Below are positions 34,068-44,977 of a stretch of DNA of 64,000 nt, in pieces. Source of the DNA: Cupriavidus necator N-1 (GTDB taxonomy: Bacteria > Pseudomonadota > Gammaproteobacteria > Burkholderiales > Burkholderiaceae); NCBI RefSeq assembly GCF_000219215.1, contig NC_015727.1, positions 744,001 through 808,000 of the forward strand. Reading direction: 5' to 3'. The first letter of the stretch is position 1. The number at the start of each line of letters is the position of its first letter. The notes below the pieces were generated by a model. It ran no database searches, was not told where the DNA came from, and saw only the letters and a program-made list of their open reading frames with translations. The position numbers and the translations under genes are program-made.

Positions 34068-35498
34068 ATGGTGGATTCGGGGTATCCGCAGTTCTTTCGT
34101 CCGTTGACGCTGAAGAGGCGAGGGCTGATCGCTGCCTGCATCCGCGCATTCTATGCGCGGCTTTATGGTTCTCATGCCGACTACCGTTCCATCCTTGGGC
34201 GCGAGGACTTGCGTGACCTCTTTGTCCAGACCATGCAGTCCGCCACGCTGCCGGCCGACCCTACCGGTGAAGACGGCGAAGACGGATTCGCCGCCGGTGA
34301 CCTGGCCGACGACCAGAAGCTGGCAAGTGCCATCGTGCGCCTCCTTGTCGCGGACGGCTGGCTCGAAACCGCCGAGGATCGCGTCCGGCTGGTTACCGCC
34401 TACCGCTTCACCCGAGCCGGCAAGATCTTCGCACAGGCGCTGACGCTGGCCGACCGCCCACGCGAACGGACCCGTCAGCGCAACATGCGCTCCTGCAAGA
34501 ATGCACTGAGTGCCTTCATCGAGCGCCGCGATGTGGAGGACCTGCTCGACGCCTACGAGTATGCCGATCGGGTCATTGCCGACCTCTCCGAAGATATCGA
34601 GCTCTTCTACGACCTGGCTCGCAAAATACTGCTCGATGCACATGTGCAGGGCAATTGGGATGGGTTCATCGAATTCGTAGAGCGACGTTTTCGTGATGAG
34701 TTCTCGCCCCGCCTGGTCTATGACAATGCCGAGCGCCACCGGCTGGACATCGGGGCGCTAATCGAACGTCTTAACGAGTTGAGCGCGGCGGAGATGCAGG
34801 CCATTGACGATGACCTGGCCAACCACGCGGCATGGGCCGCGCAGTCCGCGCCTGACGGGGCTATCTTGAGATGGATGCTTGATCGGATCGACGAGATGGT
34901 GACCGCGGCCTGCCGGACCAAGCAGCCGGAATTGTTCCGGGCTATGGAAAGCTATGTCCGCCGCCATGTGGTCTTGTTGTCGCAGAGTCTGTTCATGGGG
35001 GCATCGGGCAGCGGGGCGGCATTGTCCACCCTGATCCGCCGCCTGGGGGATATCCCGGAGCGGGATCAGCGCGCGTGGCTGGAGCGGCAGGGAGCGGCGC
35101 TCGCACCGGTAAGCGTGGCGCTGTATGATCCCGCCGCTGTGCAGCCGAGAAAGGCCGCCGAGCGTAACCGGGCACAGGCCGTGAGCATCGTTCCGGAGAT
35201 CACGCGGGAGGAGCGTTTGCGTCAATTCGTACGGCAAGCGGAGGAGCGGGCCTTCTCCCTGTCGCATCAAGAGGTCGTGGATTACTTGCTCGGTTCCATG
35301 CGCGGCACGGGCGCGCTGCGCCTGTCCGAGTTGCCGGTCGACGATGCCATCCAGGCGTTATCGTTGTTGCGGGCAGTCGAGGCAGCACGGGACCAAGAGG
35401 GACTGGACGTGGAGCGGCTAGACGCCGAGCCGCTGGACAATGCCATCATGTCGGGCACTGACTATGCAATCAGGAGGCGACACATTGGCCATGGATGA
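34068..35498 (+). CDS. jetA: Wadjet protein JetA (DUF5716-like, kleisin-type)
   Basis: 476 residues from ATG 34068 (MVDSGYPQFFRPLTLKRRGL). N-terminal winged-helix-like part (IRAFYARLYGSHADYRSILG, LADDQKLASAIVRLLVADGW), a long helical middle (FIEFVERRFRDEFSPRLVYD) and a C-terminal part (EERLRQFVRQAEERAFSLSH, VDYLLGSMRGTGALRLSELP). The family bridges the two SMC heads in the Wadjet complex, which recognises and cuts small circular plasmids. It overlaps jetB by 8 bp. This JetA family points to a type II system, though subtype is not settled here. Confidence 0.85.
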   Translation: MVDSGYPQFFRPLTLKRRGLIAACIRAFYARLYGSHADYRSILGREDLRDLFVQTMQSATLPADPTGEDGEDGFAAGDLADDQKLASAIVRLLVADGWLETAEDRVRLVTAYRFTRAGKIFAQALTLADRPRERTRQRNMRSCKNALSAFIERRDVEDLLDAYEYADRVIADLSEDIELFYDLARKILLDAHVQGNWDGFIEFVERRFRDEFSPRLVYDNAERHRLDIGALIERLNELSAAEMQAIDDDLANHAAWAAQSAPDGAILRWMLDRIDEMVTAACRTKQPELFRAMESYVRRHVVLLSQSLFMGASGSGAALSTLIRRLGDIPERDQRAWLERQGAALAPVSVALYDPAAVQPRKAAERNRAQAVSIVPEITREERLRQFVRQAEERAFSLSHQEVVDYLLGSMRGTGALRLSELPVDDAIQALSLLRAVEAARDQEGLDVERLDAEPLDNAIMSGTDYAIRRRHIGHG

Positions 35499-36177
35499 AA
35501 TTACGATTGGGCAACTGGTGGAAGCGGAACTGAAGGCGGGAGGCGTCAGGCCGGAGGCGTTCCGGCAGATTCTCGGCCGCCTGTTCGGGCTGTCCATCCT
35601 GCACCGCGAGGACAGCGCCATCGAGCGTCAACTCTACGACGACGCCGTGCGTATCGAGGGCCTGCTCAATGCGTACTTCGACGTGGGCGGGTTCCGGCTG
35701 CTGCACGAGCGGCATCAGAGTTATTTTCGGCTTTACCCGCCGGGGGCGCGCGTGCCGGGACTGCCCGCCGAGGACGATGCTATCGCGGTGGATGCCGTGC
35801 GGGCGAAGCTCTCTGCCGATTTCGTGGCATGCTGCCTGGTGCTTCGCTTGCTGTACAACGAAAGCCTGCGGCAAGGCTCGATCAACGAGCGCAACGAAGC
35901 GCTCGTCACCGTGGAATACCTGAATGCCACGCTGACTGCGCAGGTGCGCCGCTCACTGCCGGCCAAGACTGCGCGGGAGAAGCTCTTCGCCGACCTGAAG
36001 CGTGCCCGCCTGATCGACTACCGGGCGGATTCCGAGGTGGAAGATGCTGACGCTCTGGTCGCCATTCGTGGGACGATCCTGCAGTTCGTGGCGGATTCCT
36101 CCATTGATGCCCTGCTGGCCGAAACACCGACGCCCGTGTCGGCCGTCACGTCGCCGGAGCCTGACAATGAAGCTTGA
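35491..36177 (+). CDS. jetB: Wadjet protein JetB (DUF4194-like, KITE-type)
   Basis: 228 residues from ATG 35491, with AGGAGG at 35473-35478. Opening MDEITIGQLVEAELKAGGVR, tandem winged-helix-like units (FRQILGRLFGLSILHREDSA, VRIEGLLNAYFDVGGFRLLH, SADFVACCLVLRLLYNESLR, LFADLKRARLIDYRADSEVE). JetB is the KITE subunit that joins the kleisin JetA near the SMC heads. The start overlaps jetA and the end overlaps jetC by 11 bp, so the operon is translationally coupled. Confidence 0.85.
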   Translation: MDEITIGQLVEAELKAGGVRPEAFRQILGRLFGLSILHREDSAIERQLYDDAVRIEGLLNAYFDVGGFRLLHERHQSYFRLYPPGARVPGLPAEDDAIAVDAVRAKLSADFVACCLVLRLLYNESLRQGSINERNEALVTVEYLNATLTAQVRRSLPAKTAREKLFADLKRARLIDYRADSEVEDADALVAIRGTILQFVADSSIDALLAETPTPVSAVTSPEPDNEA

Positions 36178-39100
36178 GAAGCTCATCCTGGTCAACTGGG
36201 GCTTCGTGGTGTCCCGGGAATACCCCTTTGGCCACACCACCTTGCTGTCGGGTTCGACCGGGGTGGGGAAGTCCTCTTTCCAGGACGCAATCCAGCTGGT
36301 CATGACCGGCGGCAAGCAGCATATCAACGTTTTCAACTCGGCGCAGGACGAGAGCGGCGCCTCGCGCGCGGGCGGCAAGGTGAGGCGGACGCTCGCGTCC
36401 TACGCGGTAGGCATGCGCGACAACCTCTGCGTCCGGCCGTATGGGTCGCACACCTATGTCGTCGCCGTCTTCGCACCCGATGACGGGGAGTCCGCCGAGC
36501 CATTCAGCGCCGTGGTGGCCGTGGAAGCCGCCGTGTCCGGTACACGCGAGCAAGGCCGCAGCGTCGATGTGGCACGCAAGCTCTACTTTGTGCTGCCGGG
36601 CAGCCGCGTGCTGGAGGCGGATTTCATCGAGTCGCGCAAAGGCAATTCGATTACGGCAGTAAAGGTCGAGGATATCTATCATCGGCTGCGCCAGCGCTAT
36701 CCGCGCGTCCTGCCGTTCGAGAACAGCATCGAAGACTATCTGTGCAAGCTCTATGCCGAGTTTCGCGGCGGCGGCAAGACGCTGGTCGGGCCGCGCGAGG
36801 CGGAAGCGGCGGCGCGGGCTTTTGTCCAGTCCATTGCCCGCAAAACCGTCGGCTCGGTGGACGAGCTGATCCGGGAGCAGGTGCTGGCCGAGCCTGATTT
36901 CTCCGATCAGATCGGGCATATCGCGTCGCTCATGCAGAACGTGCAACGTCTGCGCAAGATCGCCACCGAATTACTGGCGTGTCGCGAACGGTTGGCAGTG
37001 CTGAAGGCACACGCAGATGCGTTCCTTGCCGCATTCGAAGAGGCCATGGAGGCCGAACTGGGCGAAGCGCTGCGCCGACAGCAGGATGTCGAGGAGGAGA
37101 TCCAAAGACTGGAGGCCTGCCGGCGCATCGCCCTGGCCGAAGTCGAAAAGCAGCAGGCGCTTGCCGACCGACACGCGCAGGCGTTAAAGCGCGCCACGGA
37201 ATTGCATGGCACTGCGAAGGGGCGGCTCAACGGCAATCCGGTGGCGCAGGAGCGTGAGCGCCTCGGCCGCGAGATGGCCATGGCCACTGAAAGCCGAACC
37301 CGAATCGCGCTGGACGTCCTGGCCGCCCTGACGGGCTTGCGAGGCGTGCTGGATGAATTGGCTGCCTTGGCTAAACAGCCAGCAGCGCACACCTGCGCTT
37401 ACGCGCCCCATGTAGAGCGTCTGGTCGTCGATGCCGCGGCAATCGATGCCGCCGACGGCCAGGCCGCCGCGCGTGAACTCGCGGCAATGCTGACAGGCGC
37501 GCAGATCGACCCGGCGAGCTTGCGGCGCGACCGGTTCGCCAGACTGGATGCCGCCCTGGCTCCCATTGCGCAGCGGCTGCAGGGCGCCGACGGGCTGTAT
37601 GGGGCAGTGGTACAGCAGCAGGCGCGGGAGTCGGATCGCGCTACCGCCCTGCAAGGGGAAATCGATGACCTGAAGCGGCGCCGGCAAGGGCTGGAAGATG
37701 GCCACTTTGACTTGCCGGCGCATGTGGAGGCCGCGGTCCGATATCTCGAAGCCAAGATGCCGGGCGCCCATCCCAGGGTGCTTTGTAACCTTGTCCAGCC
37801 GCGGGAGGGCTCGCGCTGGCAGAACGCCATCGAAGGGCTCTTGGGCGGCAACCGCTTCGTGATCCTGGTGACCGCGCAGTATGAGGCGAGCGCCATCCGG
37901 GCGCTGCGACACGAGCTGCCGGCGACTAGGCAAGGGCGGGAGGCTTCCGTGGTGCAGGGGGAACTGGCCAAACGGCGGGCGGAAAACCAGGCGCTAACGC
38001 CCGATGCCATGTTGCAGGAGCTGGTGATTGCCGATGAAACCGCGCGCGCCTATCTGGTTGCAAGCTACGGCCGTTATGTCAAGGTAGCGGATGCGCAGGC
38101 ACTGCGAGGCGCGCCACAGGCACTGACCGTGGACGGCATGGCCAGCGGCGGATTCAAGATGTTTTCGTCATGGGTGGAGGACGGCGAACTTGCCTTCGGT
38201 GCAGAGGCGCGGCGCAAGCGCGTGGTGAGGCTTGCCCGGCAAATCGACGAAAAGACGCGGGAAAGGGACGCACATCTCGCAAGCGGCGCAGAGTTGGCCG
38301 CATGGGGCGCGCGTCTGCTCGGCCTGAAGCTTGTGCCTGTCGCGCCGATGCTGGACGAGCTGGGTGAAACGCAGCGCGGGCTGAGTAGTCTCGGGGCGCA
38401 GCTCGCCAGCTTGGATGACTCCGATCTCATCGTCCTGGAGCGCCGCGTGGCGCGTGCGGAGCAGCTCTTGGACGGCCACCACCGCCTATCCAATGCCGCG
38501 TCACGCTTAGCGGGCGAAGCGGCGGGGCAGGCGCGTGGCTTCGAAGGGAACATCGCTGACGCCGAAGCTAAGCTTGTGGAGTGCCGGGACGCCGTGAGAC
38601 AGGTAAACGCCCGCGTGGCTGAGCTGATCCGACTCAATCCGCACTTCGATCCGGTACGGCTTGACCAGCGCGCGCGGCAAGCGGCCACGGAGCAGACTTC
38701 AGCGTCCTTCGATGGACGGCGGCGTCAGCAAGCCGGTCTCTACCGTCAGGAGCGCGAGGCATTCGAGCGGAAACTGGAGGCGCATAATCTCTTGTCTTCC
38801 TCGTTCGATGAGCGGGTTGACTTTCAGCCTTGCCACTCAACGCAGGGCGAGTATGAGTGGCAAGCCTATGGCGGCATACCCGCTGCCCGGCGGCAAATCT
38901 CGGCCATGTTAGAACGGCTCGACCAAGTGCGCATCCTCAACAACACCAGCGAGTTGGGGGGCGCCGAGAAGAGTTTCAACAATACCTTCAGTACGCATTT
39001 CGCGCTGGCCGTACGCACCGCGGTGGAGCAGGGCATCGACCCGCTCAAGCGGCTCAACGAGAAGCTCAAGCGCCTGGCATTCGGCGAAGACCGTTTCGAG

Positions 39101-39838
39101 ATCGAATACGGGCAGATGGTCAAGGAGTACAAAAAATACTTCGACCTGTTCCAGGAACTGAACCGGCTGGCCGAGACACAAACGCCGGTGGACTTGTTCT
39201 CGGCCGCCGAAGGCGTGCTGTCCGCCGACAGCGTCATGGCGCTGGATGACATCAAGCTGCTATTGCTCGACACCAACCGCGACCACGCGTTGCGGCGACT
39301 GAAGGACATAGCGGATTACCGCAACTATCGCCAATATGACATCCGCAAGTACTCGGAGGATGGACGCGAGGCGTCCTTGGCAAGAATGGCGACGTTCTCG
39401 GGAGGCGAGCTAATGACGCCGGCCTATCTAGTACGGGCCGCGGTGCTGGCCCAGGCATTTCGCCAGTTCGAGAAGACGCCGAGCCTGAAGCTCATGATGA
39501 TCGACGAGGCCTTCGACAAGATGGACGAGGGCCGCACCGCTGCCGTGATGCGCTATCTCAATGAGAACCTTGGCCTGCAACTGGTGGTTGCCATGCCATC
39601 CCGCGCGTCCGGCCCTCTGCTCGAGTTGTTCAGTTTCGAGCATCGTTTTTCCCTGATGAAGGTGGAGGGTCTGGCAGGCGAACTCGATAAGATTACCGAG
39701 GTGGACAGCTCTTTGTTGAAGGCCGACCGGCTACATGCCCTCTGGACTGAACGCCGGGAGGCGGTGCGGCGTGAAGCGGCGGGGCAGTTCGACTTGCAAG
39801 AAGCACGCAAGCAATTGGTCTCGGACATGGGGACATGA
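36167..39838 (+). CDS. jetC: Wadjet protein JetC (SMC/MukB-like ATPase)
   Basis: 1223 residues from ATG 36167 (MKLEKLILVNWGFVVSREYP). Walker A is GSTGVGKS at residues 29-36; the ABC signature is FSGGE beginning at residue 1077; Walker B is LMMIDEAFDKMDEGR with Asp1113 and Glu1114. Long coiled coils (about 300-420 and 770-880) flank a hinge-like middle. ATP-driven loop extrusion by JetC lets the complex measure DNA topology and select small circles. The gene is intact. It ends in an ATGA overlap with jetD. Confidence 0.92.
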   Translation: MKLEKLILVNWGFVVSREYPFGHTTLLSGSTGVGKSSFQDAIQLVMTGGKQHINVFNSAQDESGASRAGGKVRRTLASYAVGMRDNLCVRPYGSHTYVVAVFAPDDGESAEPFSAVVAVEAAVSGTREQGRSVDVARKLYFVLPGSRVLEADFIESRKGNSITAVKVEDIYHRLRQRYPRVLPFENSIEDYLCKLYAEFRGGGKTLVGPREAEAAARAFVQSIARKTVGSVDELIREQVLAEPDFSDQIGHIASLMQNVQRLRKIATELLACRERLAVLKAHADAFLAAFEEAMEAELGEALRRQQDVEEEIQRLEACRRIALAEVEKQQALADRHAQALKRATELHGTAKGRLNGNPVAQERERLGREMAMATESRTRIALDVLAALTGLRGVLDELAALAKQPAAHTCAYAPHVERLVVDAAAIDAADGQAAARELAAMLTGAQIDPASLRRDRFARLDAALAPIAQRLQGADGLYGAVVQQQARESDRATALQGEIDDLKRRRQGLEDGHFDLPAHVEAAVRYLEAKMPGAHPRVLCNLVQPREGSRWQNAIEGLLGGNRFVILVTAQYEASAIRALRHELPATRQGREASVVQGELAKRRAENQALTPDAMLQELVIADETARAYLVASYGRYVKVADAQALRGAPQALTVDGMASGGFKMFSSWVEDGELAFGAEARRKRVVRLARQIDEKTRERDAHLASGAELAAWGARLLGLKLVPVAPMLDELGETQRGLSSLGAQLASLDDSDLIVLERRVARAEQLLDGHHRLSNAASRLAGEAAGQARGFEGNIADAEAKLVECRDAVRQVNARVAELIRLNPHFDPVRLDQRARQAATEQTSASFDGRRRQQAGLYRQEREAFERKLEAHNLLSSSFDERVDFQPCHSTQGEYEWQAYGGIPAARRQISAMLERLDQVRILNNTSELGGAEKSFNNTFSTHFALAVRTAVEQGIDPLKRLNEKLKRLAFGEDRFEIEYGQMVKEYKKYFDLFQELNRLAETQTPVDLFSAAEGVLSADSVMALDDIKLLLLDTNRDHALRRLKDIADYRNYRQYDIRKYSEDGREASLARMATFSGGELMTPAYLVRAAVLAQAFRQFEKTPSLKLMMIDEAFDKMDEGRTAAVMRYLNENLGLQLVVAMPSRASGPLLELFSFEHRFSLMKVEGLAGELDKITEVDSSLLKADRLHALWTERREAVRREAAGQFDLQEARKQLVSDMGT

Positions 39839-40928
39839 GCGGCGATTGCATTCCGGAGCACCGGCCGACCGCCCTCACCGCGTTGCTGAATGCGCTGGTG
39901 GACCGTATCGAGGCAAAGCCGTTTGTCGAGAGACGCCGCGATATCAGCTTCCCTTTGAGTGCCGGGACGTGGCCGGAGTTTTTCTCGATCGCCCTCCATG
40001 GCGAACGTATGTTCGTGTGGGGCGCCCTGGAAGCGCTGCAGACGCAGCCCGGATTCGCGCTGGTGTTGGACCAGCGTCGCGGCCAGCGGGATCTTGATAT
40101 CTGGGAGCGCTCACCGAAGCTCGTCATTGCCGCGCAAGCGGAAGCGTTTCTTCGCGACGAGACGGGACGCCAGCCCAGTGCCGTGGTCGCCTGGATGGCT
40201 CAGTGGCGGCAGGCTGTGCTCGCGCGCTTCAGCAACGCGGCGCTGTGCGAGCGGCTTCTGTCCCGCCCGATCCTCATCCTGCAGCGTTCACCGGAACAGG
40301 TGCTGGAGCGTCTCGCGGGCATCCCGGCCCTTGCCAGCGAGAACCTCATGCTCCATGAGGTAGCAGGCCGGCAGTTCTGGGGCTTGTCTAAGGTTCTCAA
40401 CGGCCACCAGGAGGCCATTGCTCTGTTGCTTGACATGGAAGTCTGCCCCTTTCCAGACAAGCCAGTGCAACTGCTGGTAGCTGTGCGTACAGCCGATCCT
40501 GCCGCCCCGATCCTGTTTGTGGAAAACGCCGCAACGTTCGAAGCGATGGCGGCAGGCAGGCTGAGCGCCGCCGAAGGCTTTGTCCTGATATATGCATCAG
40601 GATACAAAGCGAGCGCGAGGCGCCTGCGCCAACCGGTTGGCAGTTCAGTTTATTTTGCGCCTGGCGTGTTTGAGCGGAATGCGGCATTGGGGATTAGCAT
40701 TCTTGCATGGCTGCATGGGACCGACGTCACGCGCCCCGTTTATTTCTGGGGCGACCTGGACTTTTCCGGGATCCCCGTTGGCCGGTCAAACTCCCCCACC
40801 TTTGGCCGCTTAAATTCCCCCACCTGATGACTGCGTAGCAATGCGGTAGCGACCGGTCGCGGTACCTCCAGGGGCATCCTGCTGGCAGGACGTAACTTTG
40901 ATCCCTTTGTCGTTGACAGGGGGGAGGG

Positions 40929-42470
40929 GTGAACGTCTTGAAGCCACATCTGCAAACTACCGTCCTGACGCTGCTGGCCGCCGGCAAGAGCCAACGTGAG
41001 ATCGAGCGCGTCACCGGCGTTGACCGCAAAACCATCCGCCGCCTTGCACAGCGTCAGGCGGAGGTAAATTCCCCCACCCCGGCCACCGGGATTGGTGCGC
41101 AAATTCCCCCACCCCGGCCACCGGCGAATCGCCCCTCGTCCTGTGAGCCGTATCGGGAGTGGATCGAGGCGCAGTTGCGCCTGCGGCGCAATTACACCGC
41201 CATCTACCAGGACCTGGTCGATCAGTTCGGCTTCACCGGCGCCTACAACAGCGTCAAGCGCTTCGCCGGCCGGCTTGTACAACGCGAGCCCGAACAGTTT
41301 GACCGACTCGAATTCGCTCCCGGTGAGGAAGCTCAGGTCGATTACGGCGAAGGCGCGCTCACGCGTGTGCCAGGCAGCGATCGGTACCGCCGCCCACGGT
41401 TGTTCGTTATGACGCTGCGCTACTCGCGCCGCAGCTTCCGGCGCGTGGTCTGGAACTCCAGCCAACAGACCTGGGCGCAGTTGCACGAGCAGGCCTGGCG
41501 CTACCTTGGCGGAGCGACCCGCTACGTTGTCCTGGACAACCTCAAGGAGGGCGTGATCAAGCCCGACTTGTATGAGCCCGAGCTCAATGCGCTCTACCGT
41601 GCCGTACTGGCCCATTACGGCGTGGTGGCCGACCCGGCGCGAGTCCGGGACCCCAATCGCAAGGGCAGCGTCGAGAGCGCGATCCAGCATACCCAGAGCA
41701 CCGCGCTCAAGGGGCGGCGCTTCGAGTCGATCGAGCAACAAAACGACTTCCTCGAACACTGGGAGACACGCTGGGCTGCCCAGCGCATCCACGGCAGCGC
41801 CTGCCGTCAGGTCCAGGCCATGTTCGAGGAGGAGCGCGCCCACCTCTTGCCACTGCCACTCACCGGCTTCGCGTACTTCACCGAGTACGAACGCACGGTG
41901 GACGACGCCACCTGCGTGCGTATCGACCACAGCAGCTACGCCGCCCGCCCGGCGCCCATCGGCAGCCGGGTGCTGGTGCGCTTGTTTGAGCATCACCTCG
42001 AGCTTCGCGATCGCGCCACACTTGCGCTGTTGCGCACCCATCCCCGTGCACAGCGCCGCGGCAGCGTCCTGCTGCCACCCGAAGAGCGGCCATACAACCC
42101 CTCGCGCGAGACTCGCAGCATCCTCGCACAGGCCCAACAGATCGGGCCTGCCACGCTGGCACTGTGCCAGCAATGGTTCGAGCACGATGGCCGCGTCGGA
42201 CACCGCCGCTTGCGCGGTGTCGTGGGGCTCGCGCGGCGCTATCCGAGGCGCATCGTTGAGCAGGCGTGCGAGCGTGCCTTGCGAGACGGTGTGCGGCACT
42301 ACCCCTCGATCCAGGCCCTGGCCGAGCAGCTTCTGCAACAAGCCCTGGCTGCCCTCGAGGCACCTGTGCAGGGCGAGCTGGACCTGACTCAGCACCATCA
42401 CCTTATTCGGGACGGCGACGCGTACGCCGACCTGTTTGCCCTCGGCGCGCAAGCTAGCGCCGACTTGTAA
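40929..42470 (+). CDS. istA: IS21-family transposase IstA
   Basis: 513 residues from a GTG at 40929. An N-terminal HTH (VLTLLAAGKSQREIERVTGV, DRKTIRRLAQRQAEV) is followed by a Pro-rich insert encoded by two 24-bp DNA repeats, then the DDE core: EAQVDYGEGA (first Asp), YVVLDNLKEGVI (second Asp) and GSVESAIQHTQ (Glu). C-terminal part with YAARPAPIGSRVLVRLFEHH. It acts with IstB, which starts 20 bp downstream. Confidence 0.92.
   Translation: MNVLKPHLQTTVLTLLAAGKSQREIERVTGVDRKTIRRLAQRQAEVNSPTPATGIGAQIPPPRPPANRPSSCEPYREWIEAQLRLRRNYTAIYQDLVDQFGFTGAYNSVKRFAGRLVQREPEQFDRLEFAPGEEAQVDYGEGALTRVPGSDRYRRPRLFVMTLRYSRRSFRRVVWNSSQQTWAQLHEQAWRYLGGATRYVVLDNLKEGVIKPDLYEPELNALYRAVLAHYGVVADPARVRDPNRKGSVESAIQHTQSTALKGRRFESIEQQNDFLEHWETRWAAQRIHGSACRQVQAMFEEERAHLLPLPLTGFAYFTEYERTVDDATCVRIDHSSYAARPAPIGSRVLVRLFEHHLELRDRATLALLRTHPRAQRRGSVLLPPEERPYNPSRETRSILAQAQQIGPATLALCQQWFEHDGRVGHRRLRGVVGLARRYPRRIVEQACERALRDGVRHYPSIQALAEQLLQQALAALEAPVQGELDLTQHHHLIRDGDAYADLFALGAQASADL
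41066..41124 (+). repeat. Two 24-bp direct repeats inside istA
   Basis: Identical 24-bp units start at 41066 and 41101 with AAATTCCCCCACCCCGGCC, spaced 35 bp start to start. The AAATTCCCCCACC part is the same as the blocks in both element ends (near 40808 and, inverted, near 44637). They encode the SPTP/PPPRPP linker of IstA and may be extra binding sites for the transposase. Confidence 0.75.
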
Positions 42471-42490
42471 CCCTCCCACTGGAGAATCCC

Positions 42491-43288
42491 ATGAGTATGA
42501 GCATGACCGAAATCGAGCGTGCCTTGCGTGCGCTGCGCCTGTCCGGCATCAGTGCCACACTGCAAACACGCGTGGTACAAGCCCAGGCCTGCCAACAACC
42601 CTTCCTGGAGACCTTCTCGCTGATCTTGCAGGACGAGTTAGACCGACGACGCTCACGCTTGCTTGAGCGCCGCTACCAGCAAAGCGGACTGGACGAGCGC
42701 GCAGCACTGGCCGACTTCGACTGGCGCTTCAACCCAAAACTGCCGCGCGCAGCCTGCTTCGAATTGCACACCTTGAAGTTCATCGCCGAAGGCCATAACG
42801 CGCTCATCGTGGGCAAGCCCGGTACCGGCAAGAGCCACATTGCCAAGGCCGTCGCCTACCAGGCTACCCTGGCCGGCCACGCGGTGCGCTATCTGGAGGC
42901 GGACAGTGCCTTCGTGCAATACGCCCTGGGCAGCCCAGCCGAGCAGCGTCAGCACCTGCGCGCACTGCTCGAGGCGGACCTCCTCGTGCTCGATGATCTG
43001 TTCCTCGCGCGCCGTATCGGCGAGGGCGCCGGCGAGCTCTTGCAGGCGCTGGTCCACCAGCGCTACAAGCTCAAGCGCAGCATCATGGTGACCTCCAACC
43101 GGGTCGTGCAGGATTGGGGCAAATACCTGGGTGACGCCACCATGGCCGCCACCATCCTCGATCGCCTGATGCACCGCGCTCACCTGCTGGAGTTCGAGGG
43201 GCGCAGCTACCGCTTGAAGGAGGCCGCCAACCGCCTGGCACTCTCGCCGCTTGGTACCCCTGCTCCGGCGGCCGACCAACCAAGCTGA
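42491..43288 (+). CDS. istB: IS21-family helper ATPase IstB
   Basis: 265 residues; an N-terminal helical region (MSMTEIERALRALRLSGISA) precedes the AAA+ core with Walker A GKPGTGKSHIAKAVAY, Walker B LLVLDDLFLARR and sensor-like IMVTSNRVVQDWGKYL, then the C-terminal HLLEFEGRSYRLKEA block. It selects target DNA and activates IstA. The gene is intact and preceded by a GGAG at 42481. Confidence 0.92.
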   Translation: MSMSMTEIERALRALRLSGISATLQTRVVQAQACQQPFLETFSLILQDELDRRRSRLLERRYQQSGLDERAALADFDWRFNPKLPRAACFELHTLKFIAEGHNALIVGKPGTGKSHIAKAVAYQATLAGHAVRYLEADSAFVQYALGSPAEQRQHLRALLEADLLVLDDLFLARRIGEGAGELLQALVHQRYKLKRSIMVTSNRVVQDWGKYLGDATMAATILDRLMHRAHLLEFEGRSYRLKEAANRLALSPLGTPAPAADQPS

Positions 43289-43367
43289 CTCGCCTTCGTT
43301 CCTCTACTACGCGCCACTTACCCTACAATCCTCCTGTCCTGCCTGGGGGAGTTTGAGTGTGTAGTGG

Positions 43368-44545
<1,178 letters not shown>

Positions 44546-44887
44546 CTATCTTTTTTCCTCGTCGATTCCGGATTGTCCTCCTATCGACCTGTCCGAGGAA
44601 ATTAGACCACCACAGTGGCCAAAGGTGGGGGAATTTAATCCGGCCAACGGGGTCCGGGATGGATATTCTCAAGGAGTTGCGCGTGGTATTTCCAGGCGCG
44701 CAAGCGTGGAAGGCTGGCTACGAGGCGCTGCTTGCACGCCTTCTCGCCGAAGAGTCCCACGCGCCGGATGAAGCGAGGAAGTCGGGCCAGACCGATCCGG
44801 GCCTTACCGGCTGCCCTTATGCGGATGAAGTGCTGCTGCCAGCACTACGTACGCTAGGCCGATTTGTCGACCAGGAAAGTCTGTAGC

Positions 44888-44977
44888 ACTCTTGCCCGCG
44901 CCAGACAGCGCACGCAGAGCGCTGACATTGACCGTGCTTGCGCGTATTGGCAAGACTGGCAACGGAGGGCTAACTAA
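44888..44977 (+). pseudogene. C-terminal remnant of a RelE/HigB-type toxin
   Basis: Right after the jetD stop the frame reads TLARARQRTQSADIDRACAY, then WQDWQRRAN and TAA at 44975-44977. The QxxDIxxAxxYWxDWxxR pattern is the C-terminal helix of addiction-module toxins of this family. The stop overlaps the ATG of the antitoxin gene by one base, as in an intact operon. About three quarters of the toxin, including its catalytic face, is missing. Confidence 0.65.

Noticed and set aside
33005..34141. 378-residue open frame opposite the XPB-like gene
   Set aside because: No domain, and the plus-strand frame has full-length family-like structure.
40740..42479. 579-residue open frame opposite istA
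   Set aside because: Mirror frame of a clear transposase with no recognisable domain.
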